Positions 11,114-22,890 of a stretch of DNA of 64,000 nt are shown here, one piece after another. Within the stretch, counting starts at the first letter, position 1. Each line of letters starts with the position of its first letter. Source of the stretch: Gaertneriomyces semiglobifer (lineage: Eukaryota > Chytridiomycota > Chytridiomycetes > Spizellomycetales > Spizellomycetaceae); contig JAHLKF010000003.1 in assembly GCA_025558075.1 (NCBI GenBank), positions 1,240,001 through 1,304,000 on the forward strand. Direction: 5' to 3'. The notes below the pieces were generated by a model, which had not been told where the DNA came from, ran no database searches, and worked only from the letters and a program-made list of their open reading frames with translations. The position numbers and the translations under genes were made by a program.

Positions 11114-13078
11114 TCAAATCTCAATCTTCTCAGACTTGTCAATCAAACCTTGTTCCTCCTCATCTGTAGCCCGACCCTTACCCTTCAACTTCCGTGCCTT
11201 CTTTCGCTCCTCTTCATCATCAATGGAAGTCGCCTGCATCTCAACCCGGGCTTCCGGCCCTCTCTCAGCCTCAGCTTTCATTTTTTCCTCCAGCTCCATA
11301 TCATGCCTTTGCTTTCTCCTTAATAGTAATACGACGACGGCCGTGATACATACAACCAAAAATAATCCGCTTAACTGAGTTCCGACTTTTCTTATTGCCG
11401 CCTTACCAGGCTTCGTAACGGTGGGGTCCGCAATGATAGGACCAGTGGAGTTGGATGGTGGCAAGTCCAAAATGCCACGGATTTTCTGGTCAAGAGCCTG
11501 CAACCCAGTCACAATATATGTGTCGCCTTCCAGGATCTGAAGGACCCTTTCCTGAATCGCCGCTGATACATTATGCCAAAGCGGACCGGCCAACCCCACC
11601 GGTCGACGAACGAGAAAAACTTGACTCAAAGTCAAGCAGAGGCTCACACCACCAACGCTCCCATAGACGTTGCACACTTGCCTATCCAGCAAGAATTCTG
11701 GATACGTTCCAACCATTCCCATTCCGACCGTCAGAATTTTGTCTCTCTGGTACCCCGCGCTTGATAACCATTCTGCCGTCTTGACGGCAGCTTCCGGATT
11801 TGGAGCGTACTTGTAAGCACCAACGTACCACCCATCCAGCCCGCCAATGCCCAAACCGCTCTCAAGATTGCTGGGCAAGGGCGCCACACCCCAATTGAAA
11901 CCGGGTTTCGCATCGATGATTCTTTTCAGCATGTCCGTGGATGTGCGTAGAAAGATGGTCTTTCCGTCGATAAATTTCTGAAGCGATGAATCCGGTGTTG
12001 CGGACCCTACATCTTCAGAACAAATGACTCCTTGTGAAATCCACTGTACCAGCCGAACAAAAAGATTTGCGACCGGCGACGTAGCGACTGACACATCAAG
12101 CGCACCCGATGATGTTTCGGTTAAAATGGCCCCAGATACGGAGCCAATCCACTCAGAGACCACAGTTGTCAAGTTTTCGCTTGCTGAAGGGAAAGCATTA
12201 TCAGACACGTATCATTACGGTGCGAGTGAAAGTCATAAACATACCGCTTAACGGGCCGGCCCAACCGCACATCCAATACCGCTCCAAAGTTCTTTCAGCC
12301 TTGAGAATGGCGGTTGCCATGCTCTCCAATTCATCCAAGTTTCCTGGGGGATATGGAAATCCATATTGCTCCAATAAATCGTCATTGTAGAGCATGATAC
12401 CAAAACTCAGTTCAGCAGGTAACCCCACTAATAGAAGCTCAATGAAAAAGCGCTTTTACCACCAAGGTCACTGCAAGCTTACCAAGACGGTCATCTACAA
12501 CTGCACCTCTTGCGACAACTCCTCCATGTTCCACTGCAGCTGCCTCATTCCAAGCCCAGATATCCTTCAAGCAATGGCTCATCTTGCCAACCATATCTGC
12601 CCTGATCCATACGACATCCCACGCGCCTTCGTCCTTCTCACATGCATCAAGGATTGTGTTCACATAATCATCATATGAGCCGCCCACAAGTCTCCAGGTC
12701 ACGCTAATGTTATTAGACGCTCCCCATGCCTGTTGTACTGACTTCAGCGTCGGGGCATACGCATTCGTCGCACGGTCCCACGGCATTAAGAGAGTCACAT
12801 TTCCCGAGGCCACCCGGGTATAGTTTGTGTCAACTTCCAGAGAACCAAGACGCAGCGTACCGTCCGAGTAGTGCGTTCTGTTCCCAGGAGTAGGACGCAG
12901 GGGACGGGAAGTCGTAGTGATCGCTGTCCGACGAACCGGCGTCGCTGTTGAAACAAGAGCATCAGTCGTATCAGCCGATGCGCGCGTTCATAAATGCGTA
13001 CGCACCGAAGACAGTCAGTGCCAGAGCGCACCAGATTAATGTCGCTAGCCATCCGTTCCGTTTAGCTGCCAGTGACAT
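11114..13078 (-). CDS. Membrane-anchored bacterial-type solute-binding protein (SBP family 1 fold)
   Basis: Four exons: 13078-13006, 12944-12483, 12427-12245, 12183-11114; 595 residues. An N-terminal signal segment (WLATLIWCALALTVFA, residues 10-25) is followed by a linker and a periplasmic-binding-protein type 2 domain: WDVVWIRADMVGKM, then LPAELSFGIMLYNDDLLEQYGFPYPP and LDELESMATAIL, the pattern of bacterial ABC sugar-binding proteins, and later GVAPLPSN and GGLDGWYVG. A single transmembrane helix (GLFLVVCITAVVVLLL, about 508-527) leads to a 68-residue charged cytosolic tail. N-glycosylation sequons (NYT, NVT, NLT, NST) fit an outside domain. So the topology is an external binding domain on one helix, with no kinase, cyclase or seven-helix domain visible. 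Chytrid class C receptors carry comparable external domains; here that module is missing. Ligand and signalling role unknown. Confidence 0.8.
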
Positions 13079-13371
13079 TGTTCCGTACTCAATGTTGATC
13101 TTGACACGCAACAGCGGTCAACGATTCTGGTCGACGAACCCCGCGAATCGTCGGCCGAACGGCATATTCGGGGTATAGGTTACCTCATTTTCGAACTTTG
13201 ATTTGTTCCATTACCCATTGATGGCTATTCAGAGCCGAGAATAAACAGAGGGCCAGGTGTTCTACAATGGGTATGGTCAAAGAAGGTCTCCGCGCGCGTG
13301 TTTTTGGCCGTGAGACTTTTTACCTGCAACATTTGAGGTAGATATAATACTATAGCAAGTTGCCGCTCAAG

Positions 13372-14975
13372 ATGTCTGCAAAGCGAACGCCTAAGGAAGG
13401 CGCTGCGGCTTCTAGCTTGCAGAACATGCTAACAAAAGGACGCAAAAGAAAGGGGAGGGATTCAGACGAAGAGAGTGATTATCGCTTGAGTAAGAGCTTA
13501 CTATTATATTTGTAGCGCACACAGATGCGTTTCGATAGTTGTCATTCAGCTTTCTTACAGTCTTTGTTAAAAGGGTTGTCCGAATACGAAAAAAATAGGC
13601 CGCGAATTGAAGCTTTGCCAGACGCTTCTCCGATCACAATGTAAGTTATTGTATTAACCGCACCACTTAACTTGTTTCTCATTCACTCGTTTGTCAAGAG
13701 AATGGAAAGCTTTGAAAGAAGAGTTTACTTGCCCCGTTTGTCGAGGTCTCTTGGACAGGACGATGATAACAGTCGAGGTAAATCCATGATTAGTCGCATA
13801 TACACGATCACAAGTCTTACGTTGTAAAATAGTGCATGCACCGATTCTGTTTCAATTGCATAAGAGATGCCCTCTTCAAAGGGTACATTGCTATAGCGAA
13901 AAGGCTACATGCGTTCGGATACTAATTTCCTAATTACCAGGAACAAACAATGTCCAACATGTCGGCGAGAATGCCCAGCAATGCGGAATTTGCGACATGA
14001 TGAGCGGTTCGATCAAATGATTCAAGTATTGTTTGGTGGGCCGCAAGAAGCGAATGAAGATATTATAAATACCGAAGAAATCGTCGCAAGGCGTATGGCG
14101 GAAGTCCGCCGAATGTACGAAGAGGGCATGAAGAAGCAGGCCGAGCGTCGCAAATCAGTATGTGTTGTAGCGCTTGTCACCTTTCTGATTTTCCGGAAAG
14201 CAATTAAGCATTGCTGCGTTGATATAGCGAGCAGGAAGTTCAAGTGGCCACCGGCGGCCGCGAGAGAACTCACACGGGTACTCTGATAATGACACCGAGG
14301 ACGACTTTGAGAATGCTGACATGTCCAGCGCTTCTGAGACGGAAGAGAGCTTTTTACAATCTCGCCAGCGAGCATCGCATGTTGACGAGGTGGACGGGAT
14401 CTGGCCGCTGGACGGTTTTGAAGAACCCGATTCGGTGAGAAGCACCTTTTTTCTCACTCGTACAGCATGCAAGGCTCATATAATTATGATCTCGTAGAAC
14501 ATAGAAGTCACCCTTGTGTCGGACCCTACCGATGACCGGCTTCCCATCGGTGAAGTTATCCGTATACGCACCATGGACAACTGCACCAGTAAGCACTTAA
14601 GTGAACGCATGTTGGTGCTTGAAGAATCTGACTTTACCCTACATAGTCGCCCATCTCCTACTGGTGTTGCAACAATATTATTTACAATATCACACAGAAC
14701 TGGTGGAAAAGCTAGCCGAGACACAGAAAGGACATACTGTACGCACAACGCGACGCTCCCAAGCGAGCATAAGATTGAATTTCACCATCCGAAAAGGTCT
14801 GGGCGCTGGTGCAGAGAAAGAAGTAGAAGCAGGACTGAGTCTGGGGGAGGTTAAACGGATGGTAAGTGGCTGTCAGTGGCTTTCTTGTTGTTAAAGGGGT
14901 TGTGTGCTTATGTCACGAACGAACCATTAGCTTGGTAAGACCGGTGTGGTAGTATTATACCATGCAATTCGATGA
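13372..14975 (+). CDS. RING1/RNF2-like E3 ubiquitin ligase with RAWUL domain (PRC1-type)
   Basis: Nine exons: 13372-13489, 13550-13640, 13699-13777, 13833-13882, 13941-14157, 14228-14434, 14498-14588, 14647-14861, 14931-14975; 370 residues. A C3HC4 RING is complete: C81, C84, C97, H99, C102, C105, C117, C120 (CPVC, CMHRFCFNC, CPTC). Around it, EWKALKEEFTCPVC, NKQCPTCRRECPAMRNLRHDERFDQMI match animal RING1/RING2 closely. A charged helical region and an acidic linker follow, then from residue 255 IEVTLVSDP, IRIRTMDNCTIAHLLLVLQQYY and a short C-terminal GVVVLYHAIR resemble the ubiquitin-like RAWUL domain that docks CBX/RYBP proteins. In animals and plants this protein ubiquitinates histone H2A. 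Most fungi studied lack it. The final exon is only 45 nt. Confidence 0.82.
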
Positions 14976-15432
14976 GCTGTGGTTTCGGGCTCTTCTTCGC
15001 TGATCGACGAGCTGCCCTACGAACTAGTGTATCGGCCGTGTCTGTCGTGTGCGCTTGCCGATGCCGTGAGGGGATGCGTCCGGGTTGGTGGTATGCCAGT
15101 AGGCTTGGGCCTCCTCTTTAACAATTCCGGGAGACGCCTCGACACCTACTATGACCGCACAAGACATGTATGGCAGGACTCGTCCATTTGACCAGGCAAT
15201 TGAATGGCAGCTAGCCATTGAGTTTTGGAGTCTTTCAGCACAGGCAATGGATGCGGTACAAATAAACTGAATACTGTTATAATGGGCACTTGAGCGGGCC
15301 CCGTTGAAGTACTGATGACACATTTCAAACAGACTTTATTCGGCTGATTATGGACTATCGGTGTTGTTATTTTCATTCTGACACCCTTGAGGCCACTAAA
15401 TTTGTTACCCACACTGATGTGTTTTTACTACC
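14976..15432. other. Intergenic, convergent 3' ends
   Basis: A 70-codon plus-strand frame (14979-15191) begins right after the RING1-like stop but has no homology I can see. Otherwise nothing. Confidence 0.4.
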
Positions 15433-15786
15433 TCACTCGTCTCGCAGCTTCTCCTCGATCGCTTTCTTATAGTAAGCTGCGAAGGGTCGTTTGAATAGAC
15501 TTTCCCAATTTTACAATAATTCTTAACAGTGACACCCACCAGTCGTCTTCTGAGTGTGGTCATTTTTGATTAGGTACCTTGGCTCATCCTCACTCGCTTT
15601 CACTGTGCGTCCCCCAATACGGTCAGGCTCAATCAGAATTTCCTCGATGTGTCCACGGGTGGTCTGCATCGAGCCTTCAACAGGATGGTAAACAACTCGG
15701 TCGCCGACGCTAAGTTCTACGTCGTCCTTTTCAATCTCGGAGCCGGGGCGTGGGTGACCGGCGTGCTGGTCTGATTCTTCAGACAT
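15433..15786 (-). CDS. Small DUF2945 / HVA1 TUDOR-like protein
   Basis: Two exons: 15786-15540 and 15476-15433; 96 residues. The core LSVGDRVVYHP, RGHIEEILIEP, GRTVKASEDEPRYLIKND and AYYKKAIEEKL follows the DUF2945 (hypervirulence-associated TUDOR) pattern of small fungal and bacterial proteins: a G-D-x-V start, a VKAS-x-(D/E)-(D/E)-P-x-Y centre and a K-x-x-(A/S)-(I/L) end. The function of the family is not established. The spliced product ends in a charged helix. Confidence 0.7.
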
Positions 15787-16644
15787 TCTTGACTTTTCCT
15801 AGTTTTATAATCCGATGCGAGCCTGTTGTTCAGTTATTATCGTATCAGTGAATGCTGTGATGGCGATCAGAGTAGCCAGTCCTTTTACCCCCGTTTTATA
15901 TACGAAGTATTGCTGCATCGAAGTACTCGGTGGCTACAGTCTCTTTCGAGGCGCTGTTTTGTTTTTCCAAGAGGCTTGAAGGTGAAGCCACATCCGGTGA
16001 CAGCTCTCGACCGTTACAGCTTGTATTTCATCATCAAGATGGGTGTTTTAACTATCCTTATTGTCAATCAATTTGTTATTCACGCGATACTCGCCGTTCA
16101 TGGTGAGAAAATGCTGGTTTGACGCGAGCACCGTAACCAAAACAGCGCTTGACCGTAATAAATCGTATTATACCCACGCAAACCATTCTGGACGAATGCA
16201 ATATAGTTAAGAGCACTTATTTACTATGTCCCCCATTGCAAACTCAGCGGACTCCTCCCCTTCCACCAAATACAAGGTCATTTCTAAATTCTTCAACGTT
16301 CATCAGGGAGGCCAACCAATGTCAAGCAGTTGAGCTAACAGGTATGACGAACACGTCTCGAGTGGGCAGAACAGACTGGCGCAGGGGCTTTGCTGACGAT
16401 GAAAAGTGGGCTTTGCGCAGCGGCAGGGTCCTGTTGGACGCCGACGTCGCGTTTGCTGCCAGTGAGAACATTGCATAAGCAAACACTTGTGGCACAGTCA
16501 TAATGGCTTGGGCACAAATCACTCAACGCGGAATGCAACAACAATTTTGTAGGTTGACTATCGTTCATCTTGGACGCACATACCAGACAGGCATCCCTCT
16601 TTCACGGGCAGGCCACCTACTCACACCCCACTCACACGGAAACA
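15787..16644. other. Intergenic upstream of THI20
   Basis: About 860 bp between divergent genes. Short frames on both strands lack features. Thiamine genes in fungi are often under thiamine control, but I see no riboswitch-like or recognisable operator sequence here. Confidence 0.4.
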
Positions 16645-18285
16645 ATGACCACTGACGCTGGCACATCTAGTGCTACCATCAGCACTCGTCAGGTCCCGCG
16701 AGCGCTGACTATCGCCGGTTCAGACTGTGGTGGTGGCGCCGGAATTCAAGCAGATCTAAAGACTTTCACCTTGCAAAACGTCTTTGGAACAAGCGTGCTC
16801 ACGGCTTTGACCGCACAGAATACCTTGGGTGTTCAAGGAATCTTCCCCGTTTCGTCCGCCTTCATCCTTCAACAACTTAACAGTGTGTTTGATGATATTG
16901 GTGCCGACGCTGTCAAGACGGGCATGTTGCATAATGCAGAAGTCATTGAAACAGTTGCCAAAGTATTGAGAGCGCGAAAGGTGGTGAAGCTGGTGGTGGA
17001 TCCGGTGATGGTCAGCACAAGTGGCGGCCGATTGCTGGATGAGGCTGCGTTATCATCCCTTACCACACACTTATTACCTTTGGCGGAGCTTATCACCCCC
17101 AACGTCCCGGAGGCGGAAGTGTTATGTGGGACCAAGATTACAAGTCTGGACGACGTCAAGAAAGCCTGTCAGAAGCTTCACTCCCTTGGTTCGCGGAACG
17201 TCTTGATCAAGGGCGGGCATCTACCTTTTGACGAGGCTGGGCGCCCGGCTTCCCTCGGTAACATCGATGACGACGCACGGCAGGGACCTCTTCACACAAT
17301 CGATACCTTATACATTGGTTCAAGTGGGGAGTTTATTGAGCTCCGTAATCAGTACATTCACACAAAGAACACTCACGGCACCGGGTGTACCACCGCCGCA
17401 GCAATTACTTCTGGACTTGCCAAAGGGGAAACTTTAGTGAAATCCGTTGCCGATGCGATCAATTTTGTCCATACCGCGCTCTCTGTCTCGGTTCAATCTC
17501 ACTTTATGATCGGAAGCGGACATGGCCCACTTCCGCTCCTTCCGCCTCATATCCCCTCATTCGTTCAGCTGCTCAAACAGTCGTGCGCTGATGACTGGCA
17601 TAAGTATACATACCACCCGTTCGTCCAGCAGATAGCGGACGGAACATTGGATGTAGAGTCTTTCAAGTACTACATTAGACAAGATTATCTGTTCCTCAGG
17701 CATTATGCCAGAGCAAATGCGCTGGCTGCCTACCGAGAGCATGAATTGGAAGATATTGTGGAGGGAGCAAGGATCGTCGGATACATTGGAGATGAAGTAT
17801 CACTGCACATCAAGGTAACGCTTGTCTTAGTGTTTATCTCTCGGTCGCTATTTGTTTAACACGCTCTCCTACAGTATTGTGAATCATGGGGCATCTCGCT
17901 TGAAGATCTCAACAACACTCCGGAAGCGTCTCCCAACATAGCCTACACCCGTTATGTGCTGGACAAAGGCGCATCAGGGGACCGACTTGACATTCGCGTC
18001 GCCCTGGCGCCGTGCTTACTCGGATACGGAGAAATTGGTATGCGGCTTAAGAATGATCCAAACACCAAGAAGGAGGGAAACCCATACTGGCCGTGGATTG
18101 AAAACTATAGCAAGCCCGAGTACCAAACGGCTGTTCAGGAAGGCGAAATCCTCTTGGAGAAACTGTTCCGCGAAATGGTACCGGCTGGCAATCAAAAGAG
18201 GATCAAACAGCTGGTAGAGAACTTCAAGCAAGCCACTATTTTGGAGGAGAGGTTTTGGGAAATGGGATTGAAGAAAATCAGATAG
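16645..18285 (+). CDS. THI20: HMP/HMP-P kinase fused to TenA thiaminase-II domain
   Basis: Two exons: 16645-17814 and 17875-18285; 526 residues. The first half is a ThiD-type kinase: ALTIAGSDCGGGAGIQADLKTF at the start, DAVKTGML and VVDPVMVSTSGGRLL, ITPNVPEAEVL, and the catalytic NTHGTGCTTAAAI near the end. It converts hydroxymethylpyrimidine to its pyrophosphate for thiamine synthesis. The second half is TenA: YHPFVQQIADG, YYIRQDYLFLRHYARA, YCESWGISLED and LAPCLLGYGEIG, the salvage hydrolase that releases pyrimidine from degraded thiamine. The fusion is characteristic of fungi. The open frame extends upstream of the chosen ATG only through non-ATG codons. The intron falls inside the TenA part. 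Confidence 0.95.
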
Positions 18286-18819
18286 ATGCGAACAGGCTTG
18301 AGATCATAGCGCACCGGAATAGTGTCCCTCGCGGCATCTTCGGAGGGTGACGTAGTTTTTGTATTCATTTGTAACACTGCCACTAGCAATACTGAACCGA
18401 CTTTGTGAGCTGCATGCAGTTACCACAAACATCCCCTGCCTCCGGAGAATATGGCAAGCATACCCTCATTCGTAGCTACCTCTGCGGACACGGCAAACAA
18501 TGGCCGCCTTCATCAAGTAACCAAGGCCTAGTGATTCCGCTCGCCATTGTGTTCTCAGCCATCTCCCGCAATGATTCAGCATTACGGAGTCCATCCATTG
18601 TTCAGGCGTGATAAGATGTACTCCCCACGGGCATAATTTAGTGCAAAGCGCGCATCCTGGTTTTCCGTTCGCTTTTCTGAAGCGTGTCCAAGCTTACGGG
18701 GAGAGCGTGACTTCACCATAATGTGCGCCTTCCGTATCGCTCCAACATATGTTCAAGGCATTTCAGACGCTATCCTGCGCGCGGGGGCGGATCCCGAGGG
18801 CCAAAGAGCCAGCGACGTT
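18286..18819. other. Intergenic, convergent 3' ends of THI20 and REP
   Basis: No supportable gene, repeat or RNA structure seen. Confidence 0.4.
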
Positions 18820-20947
18820 CTACTCAAAAGTGTCTTCCACATCGGGGCGCGGTGGCAGAAATTCTGCCTCGGGTGCAATTTTCCGGAATATCTCCTCGGC
18901 TGCGGTCGCTGAATTTTCAAAATCAAGTGCGGCCGATGATGAAGCGCATACAGCAATGTGATCTTCAATCCACGTATTCGGCTCGTCAGACAGAATCGGC
19001 ACTTGTTCTTTATAGATAGTCCATAACAGCGCCTTGGGCCTTGGATCTTCGGGGTTCGATGTTTCCAACTGCACCACCCGCGCACACGCACTTTCGATGT
19101 CCGCTTTCGTGCCATCACCAGCCGTCCAAAAATATAAAACAACTGCAAGCAGATGCCCCGACATTAGCAGACAATTATGGCAATCCAAAAATATGAGAGT
19201 ATCACACGTACAATTCTCCTTGGGGCAAGAGGAAACATCCCAACTTTGTTGGCACAAGTATACACCCTGCTTATTGCCAATTTCGTCGGAATCAGGTGGC
19301 ACCACAGTCACGTTGAGAGTAGACGTATCATGCAGTGACTTGTTAGTCACAACGATCGCTCTCCATACAGCCATAATCCTGTAACATTGCTTGTGAGAAA
19401 AAGGACTCCCTCCGACCCGCGAGTACAGTTGCACCTTTTCGGTCGCGGCTGTTGTGCCGATGGTAGATATCGCAAATAATGCGGTGAAGCGATCAACCAA
19501 GACGCTGTGAACTGCGACCCATCATCAGCAATGACCTGGTACCGAGAATTTTCAGTATCAATGGCGATTGCTCTGAGCGGGTGCGCCAAGATATAGGTGC
19601 CACCATAGACTGCGCAAAGTCTGTAAACGGGAGATCAGCAAGTGTAAGAGTGGGCATCGTCAAATAAGGCGATGTCTACCTGCAAAATGCTTGAATCAAT
19701 TCACTGCCCGCTCCATATAGAGCGACCAGGAACGCAGTTTTGCCCCAACGCCCGAGCGATTGCAGATGCTTCTGTGTAAGTTGAAGTCCAGTGAGCGTTG
19801 AAACGGAAGACGCTTCGTCGCTTGCTACCAACGCTATGGTATGTAATATAAAGGCGATGAGCCGTGGGTTCAACTTTTGAGTTTGAAGAAAGTCCCGATA
19901 TGGTTGTTCCCGATACGCTATGAGATCGCAGGATACGTAAATAAGATTCTTCTCACGAAAAGGACCACACTTAGTACCTTCGTAGACATCGGGATGGGTG
20001 TCATACTCTGCTGCGAATGAAAAAAACTTCATGAGCCGTCGCTTGTCGATCAGGCTCACGGTATCGTTCATAAAGACATCTTCCTTTGAGCCAGGGACCT
20101 GGCAAACGTACAGAGAATGAACGTCGATGGTATCTCCAAGTAGTTCCATTCTTCAAACTTACACGATCGTAGCTTCCCTGATGGTATAGATATGTTTCCT
20201 CTAAGGCCTTGAATTCCAAGTAGCTACCAACCCCAGAGGAGACGAGTAGTTCAACCAAAGGTCCTCGAGAAAACAGCAGTTTTGGCGACAGTTCCAGGTT
20301 GAACTGGCGAGCTGCTCGTAAGAGCTTCGACAAGCGAATACACCGCCGCACGTCAGCGCTTTCAGCAGAGCAAGAACTCAGATAGTCGCAGAAATCCTGG
20401 TCCCCTGAATAGGCGCACACTTCCTTGCATATATCGCATGCGATATCATTCTCTTGCAGGTAAGCTATAATGTTGGCGACGACCGTCGAGGAATTTGTGG
20501 GTGCCACAGTGCCCTGATTGCTAATATTGGTCTCATCATTTTCCAGTGGCCTCTCTCTAGGCTCTTGGTGGTCGGCATTGGCGTCATCTTCAGCAACATG
20601 TACCTCTATGTTGGAGTAACTAGACCAAAACGTAGATGATTCTAATAGATTCTGGCGGTCAAAGCTGGTTACCCCATGCCGCATTCGACGCAGAACATAC
20701 CAGCCTGGGAGCGTTGCGTAAACTTTTGAAGCAATGTGCGAAGATCGAAGACGGCATGGTGTTCTCCATAGAAGTCGTTTGAGTCCAGATGTAGAACCTT
20801 CTTTCCAGCTCTAGCGAGCGCTCTGCAAGGAGAGTTCTAGCCTTTTATGTACGGCCATCCAAACAAAATCTAAACGTACCCTGCTACAATGGACTGAGTG
20901 AGACCTGTACCCAGCACAACCACATCGAACTCTAATGGATTCTCCAT
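18820..20947 (-). CDS. MRS6: Rab escort protein (Rab geranylgeranyltransferase component A)
   Basis: Eight exons: 20947-20880, 20822-20701, 20641-20163, 20098-19978, 19917-19680, 19620-19435, 19378-19212, 19142-18820; 567 residues. REP binds new Rab GTPases and presents them to the prenyltransferase. The N-terminal FAD/GDI-like motif FDVVVLGTGLTQSIVAGALARAG is split by the first intron and followed by LHLDSNDFYG. Later landmarks are NLELSPKLLFSRGPLVELLVSSGVGSYLEFK, LGRWGKTAFLVALYGAGSELIQAFCR, LCAVYGGTYIL and AIVVTNKSL. An insert of about 90 acidic/polar residues after FWSS is typical of REP as opposed to GDI. The start is set by the short first exon, which reads MENPLEFDVVVLG. Confidence 0.93.
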
Positions 20948-21314
20948 GGTAATATCCTAGTTAGATGCTCCTGCTACAGCCTCCAAAACTAGAGATGACA
21001 ACAAGAATCAACGGACTGGTGTTTTACCAGCGGATCAAGCAGATAATAAAGTTGAAATGGAGGTGTGATGAACAAACTCGGTGGGCCGCCGCGAGCAACT
21101 TACCAACGAGGTATCTTCTGCTTCGACCGTCACCGGTGAACTACCACACTTGATATTCCACAGTTGAAACATCACTTCCGCGGCGCTGCCTCTCAAACAT
21201 GCAAAGTAGATATTCTTGGTTACTGCCTTGTGTACGAAGTGAACGGGCCTTGATGGGTGGCAAAACTTCTATCCACATCCTGATATTTACATACTATACA
21301 GTCATTGAATCCCG

Positions 21315-21349
<35 letters not shown>

Positions 21350-21366
21350 AAAGATATAATGCCGGT
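20948..21366. other. Intergenic between REP and RAD18
   Basis: REP promoter side plus the RAD18 3' flank, with an AT microsatellite listed separately. Nothing else. Confidence 0.4.
21318..21345. repeat. AT dinucleotide microsatellite
   Basis: Uninterrupted run of about 14 AT units, a few bases beyond the RAD18 stop codon. Confidence 0.9.
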
Positions 21367-22764
21367 TCACAGCATCGTACCGTCGTCCACGTCAATGGGC
21401 TCAGCGGGATCTTTCTCCCTTTTTCTCTTTTTTAAGATGGCTATCATTTGTTGGTACTCTGAGTCGTATTTTTCCTTATGTCGTCTGATCTCCTCCTCGG
21501 TCTGTGGTGTGTTTTCATGTTGATTCGTTGTGCTAAAGGGTGTAGGAGTAATCGTTGTAATTGCTCGTTCCCACTCTGCTAGTTCCCGGATCAACTTCGC
21601 ATCAGATTTCGGTTTGATGTCATCCAAATTTGCGTTGAAGCGTTTGACCCACTCTGCATGCCGCTTAGACAAGAGGTTTTTGTCGCCGTGCGTTGGCAGC
21701 CCGTCATCCTGAGAATTTCTCGGGTTAGGCGTATGCACCACAGATGGATTCCTACCCTTCAACTTTACCTTCAACAGCTTTCGTATTTTCTGCTCTGATA
21801 AAAGAGAGTATATAGCAGACGTTTTTGGCCGGCGACTAGTGGCGTGCTGAGCAATGTCTCTCCCATGATTCATTGAAAACGGTCGCGGACGCACATCCGT
21901 TGTGGAAGACATGGTCAAGCAATTGCTGTCAAGGTGCCTGTTCAAATCCTTTGCTTTAACATGCTTCTGGCATATTGGGCATTGTACCATGTCATTCCCT
22001 ACGGACAACGATTTTGTCAACAGATCGTAACAGTGCTAACCCGTGAGGACCAGCGAAATCTTACCACCAGGCTGAAGTTCACGCATACGCTCTCCGTATT
22101 CGGAAGTCGACAGTACAGGAGTGCGTTCTCGTTGTTGGCGAGCGGCATCTAGCTCTTTTCCCTTCCGTCCGCGAGTATTATATCGTGAGCTCTGCTCAGG
22201 TTGCGGTTCATCCACCCCACTCTGATCACACCCAGGACCGCCAATTTGAATTGGCGAGCCACACAAAGTGAATGTTTCAGTGGAGGAGGGACGTGATGTT
22301 GCTTTGGCACTCGACAGTATCTGTAAGTAGTTGAAGGAACGGATCTCCTTGAAGTGCCTCACAACCTCGTCAATGGCTACGACAGCAACAAGGGCTCTAC
22401 TTAGCGTAGCTCAATATAATGCGCCGTAATCCACTACGGCTCACCTCGGTTAGGCCTTAGGTCGCTGATCCCTTGCATCGGTGATCTACAAGTTGGACAT
22501 TCCATTTTCTCGCCAAGGTGATTTCGAACGCAGAGCGAGCAGAACGTATGAAAGCATGGAAGGATCATGGCTGCCTAAGCATTTGGCCAGAATTAGTTCA
22601 AACGTAGAAGAAACGATTCAATGGGTGCACCAGCGACTGACTCGGTAATAATCCTTGCAAATGATACATCGCACGGACTCATCCAACCCACGAAATGCAG
22701 GCCATTCCGAAGGCCAGTCAGACGGGTGAGTTATCGCATCCTCATCCGGCAGTGCCCCGGACAT
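21367..22764 (-). CDS. RAD18: Postreplication repair E3 ubiquitin ligase RAD18
   Basis: Four exons: 22764-22642, 22574-22445, 22376-22065, 21998-21367; 398 residues. With RAD6 it monoubiquitinates PCNA at stalled forks. The C3HC4 RING is complete (C33, C36, C48, H50, C53, C56, C67, C70). The UBZ4 ubiquitin-binding finger is CPICQKHVKAKDLNRHLDSNC (residues 195-215; C195, C198, H210, C215). The C-terminal SAP-type region has LSEQKIRKLLKVKLKGRNPS and LSKRHAEWVKRFNANLDD, the RAD18 signature. The third donor could be 3 nt earlier without changing frame. The stop lies next to an AT microsatellite. Confidence 0.93.
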
Positions 22765-22890
22765 GATGTACTCGTCCGTTAACCACCCCGTCAGTTCTAC
22801 ATTGAAGCTTTCGTGAAATGTGTGTGTGGGGCAGAATGCAAGCTTGTTATATTATGTTATCGATACTTAAATGTACGCGTGGGGATCTAT

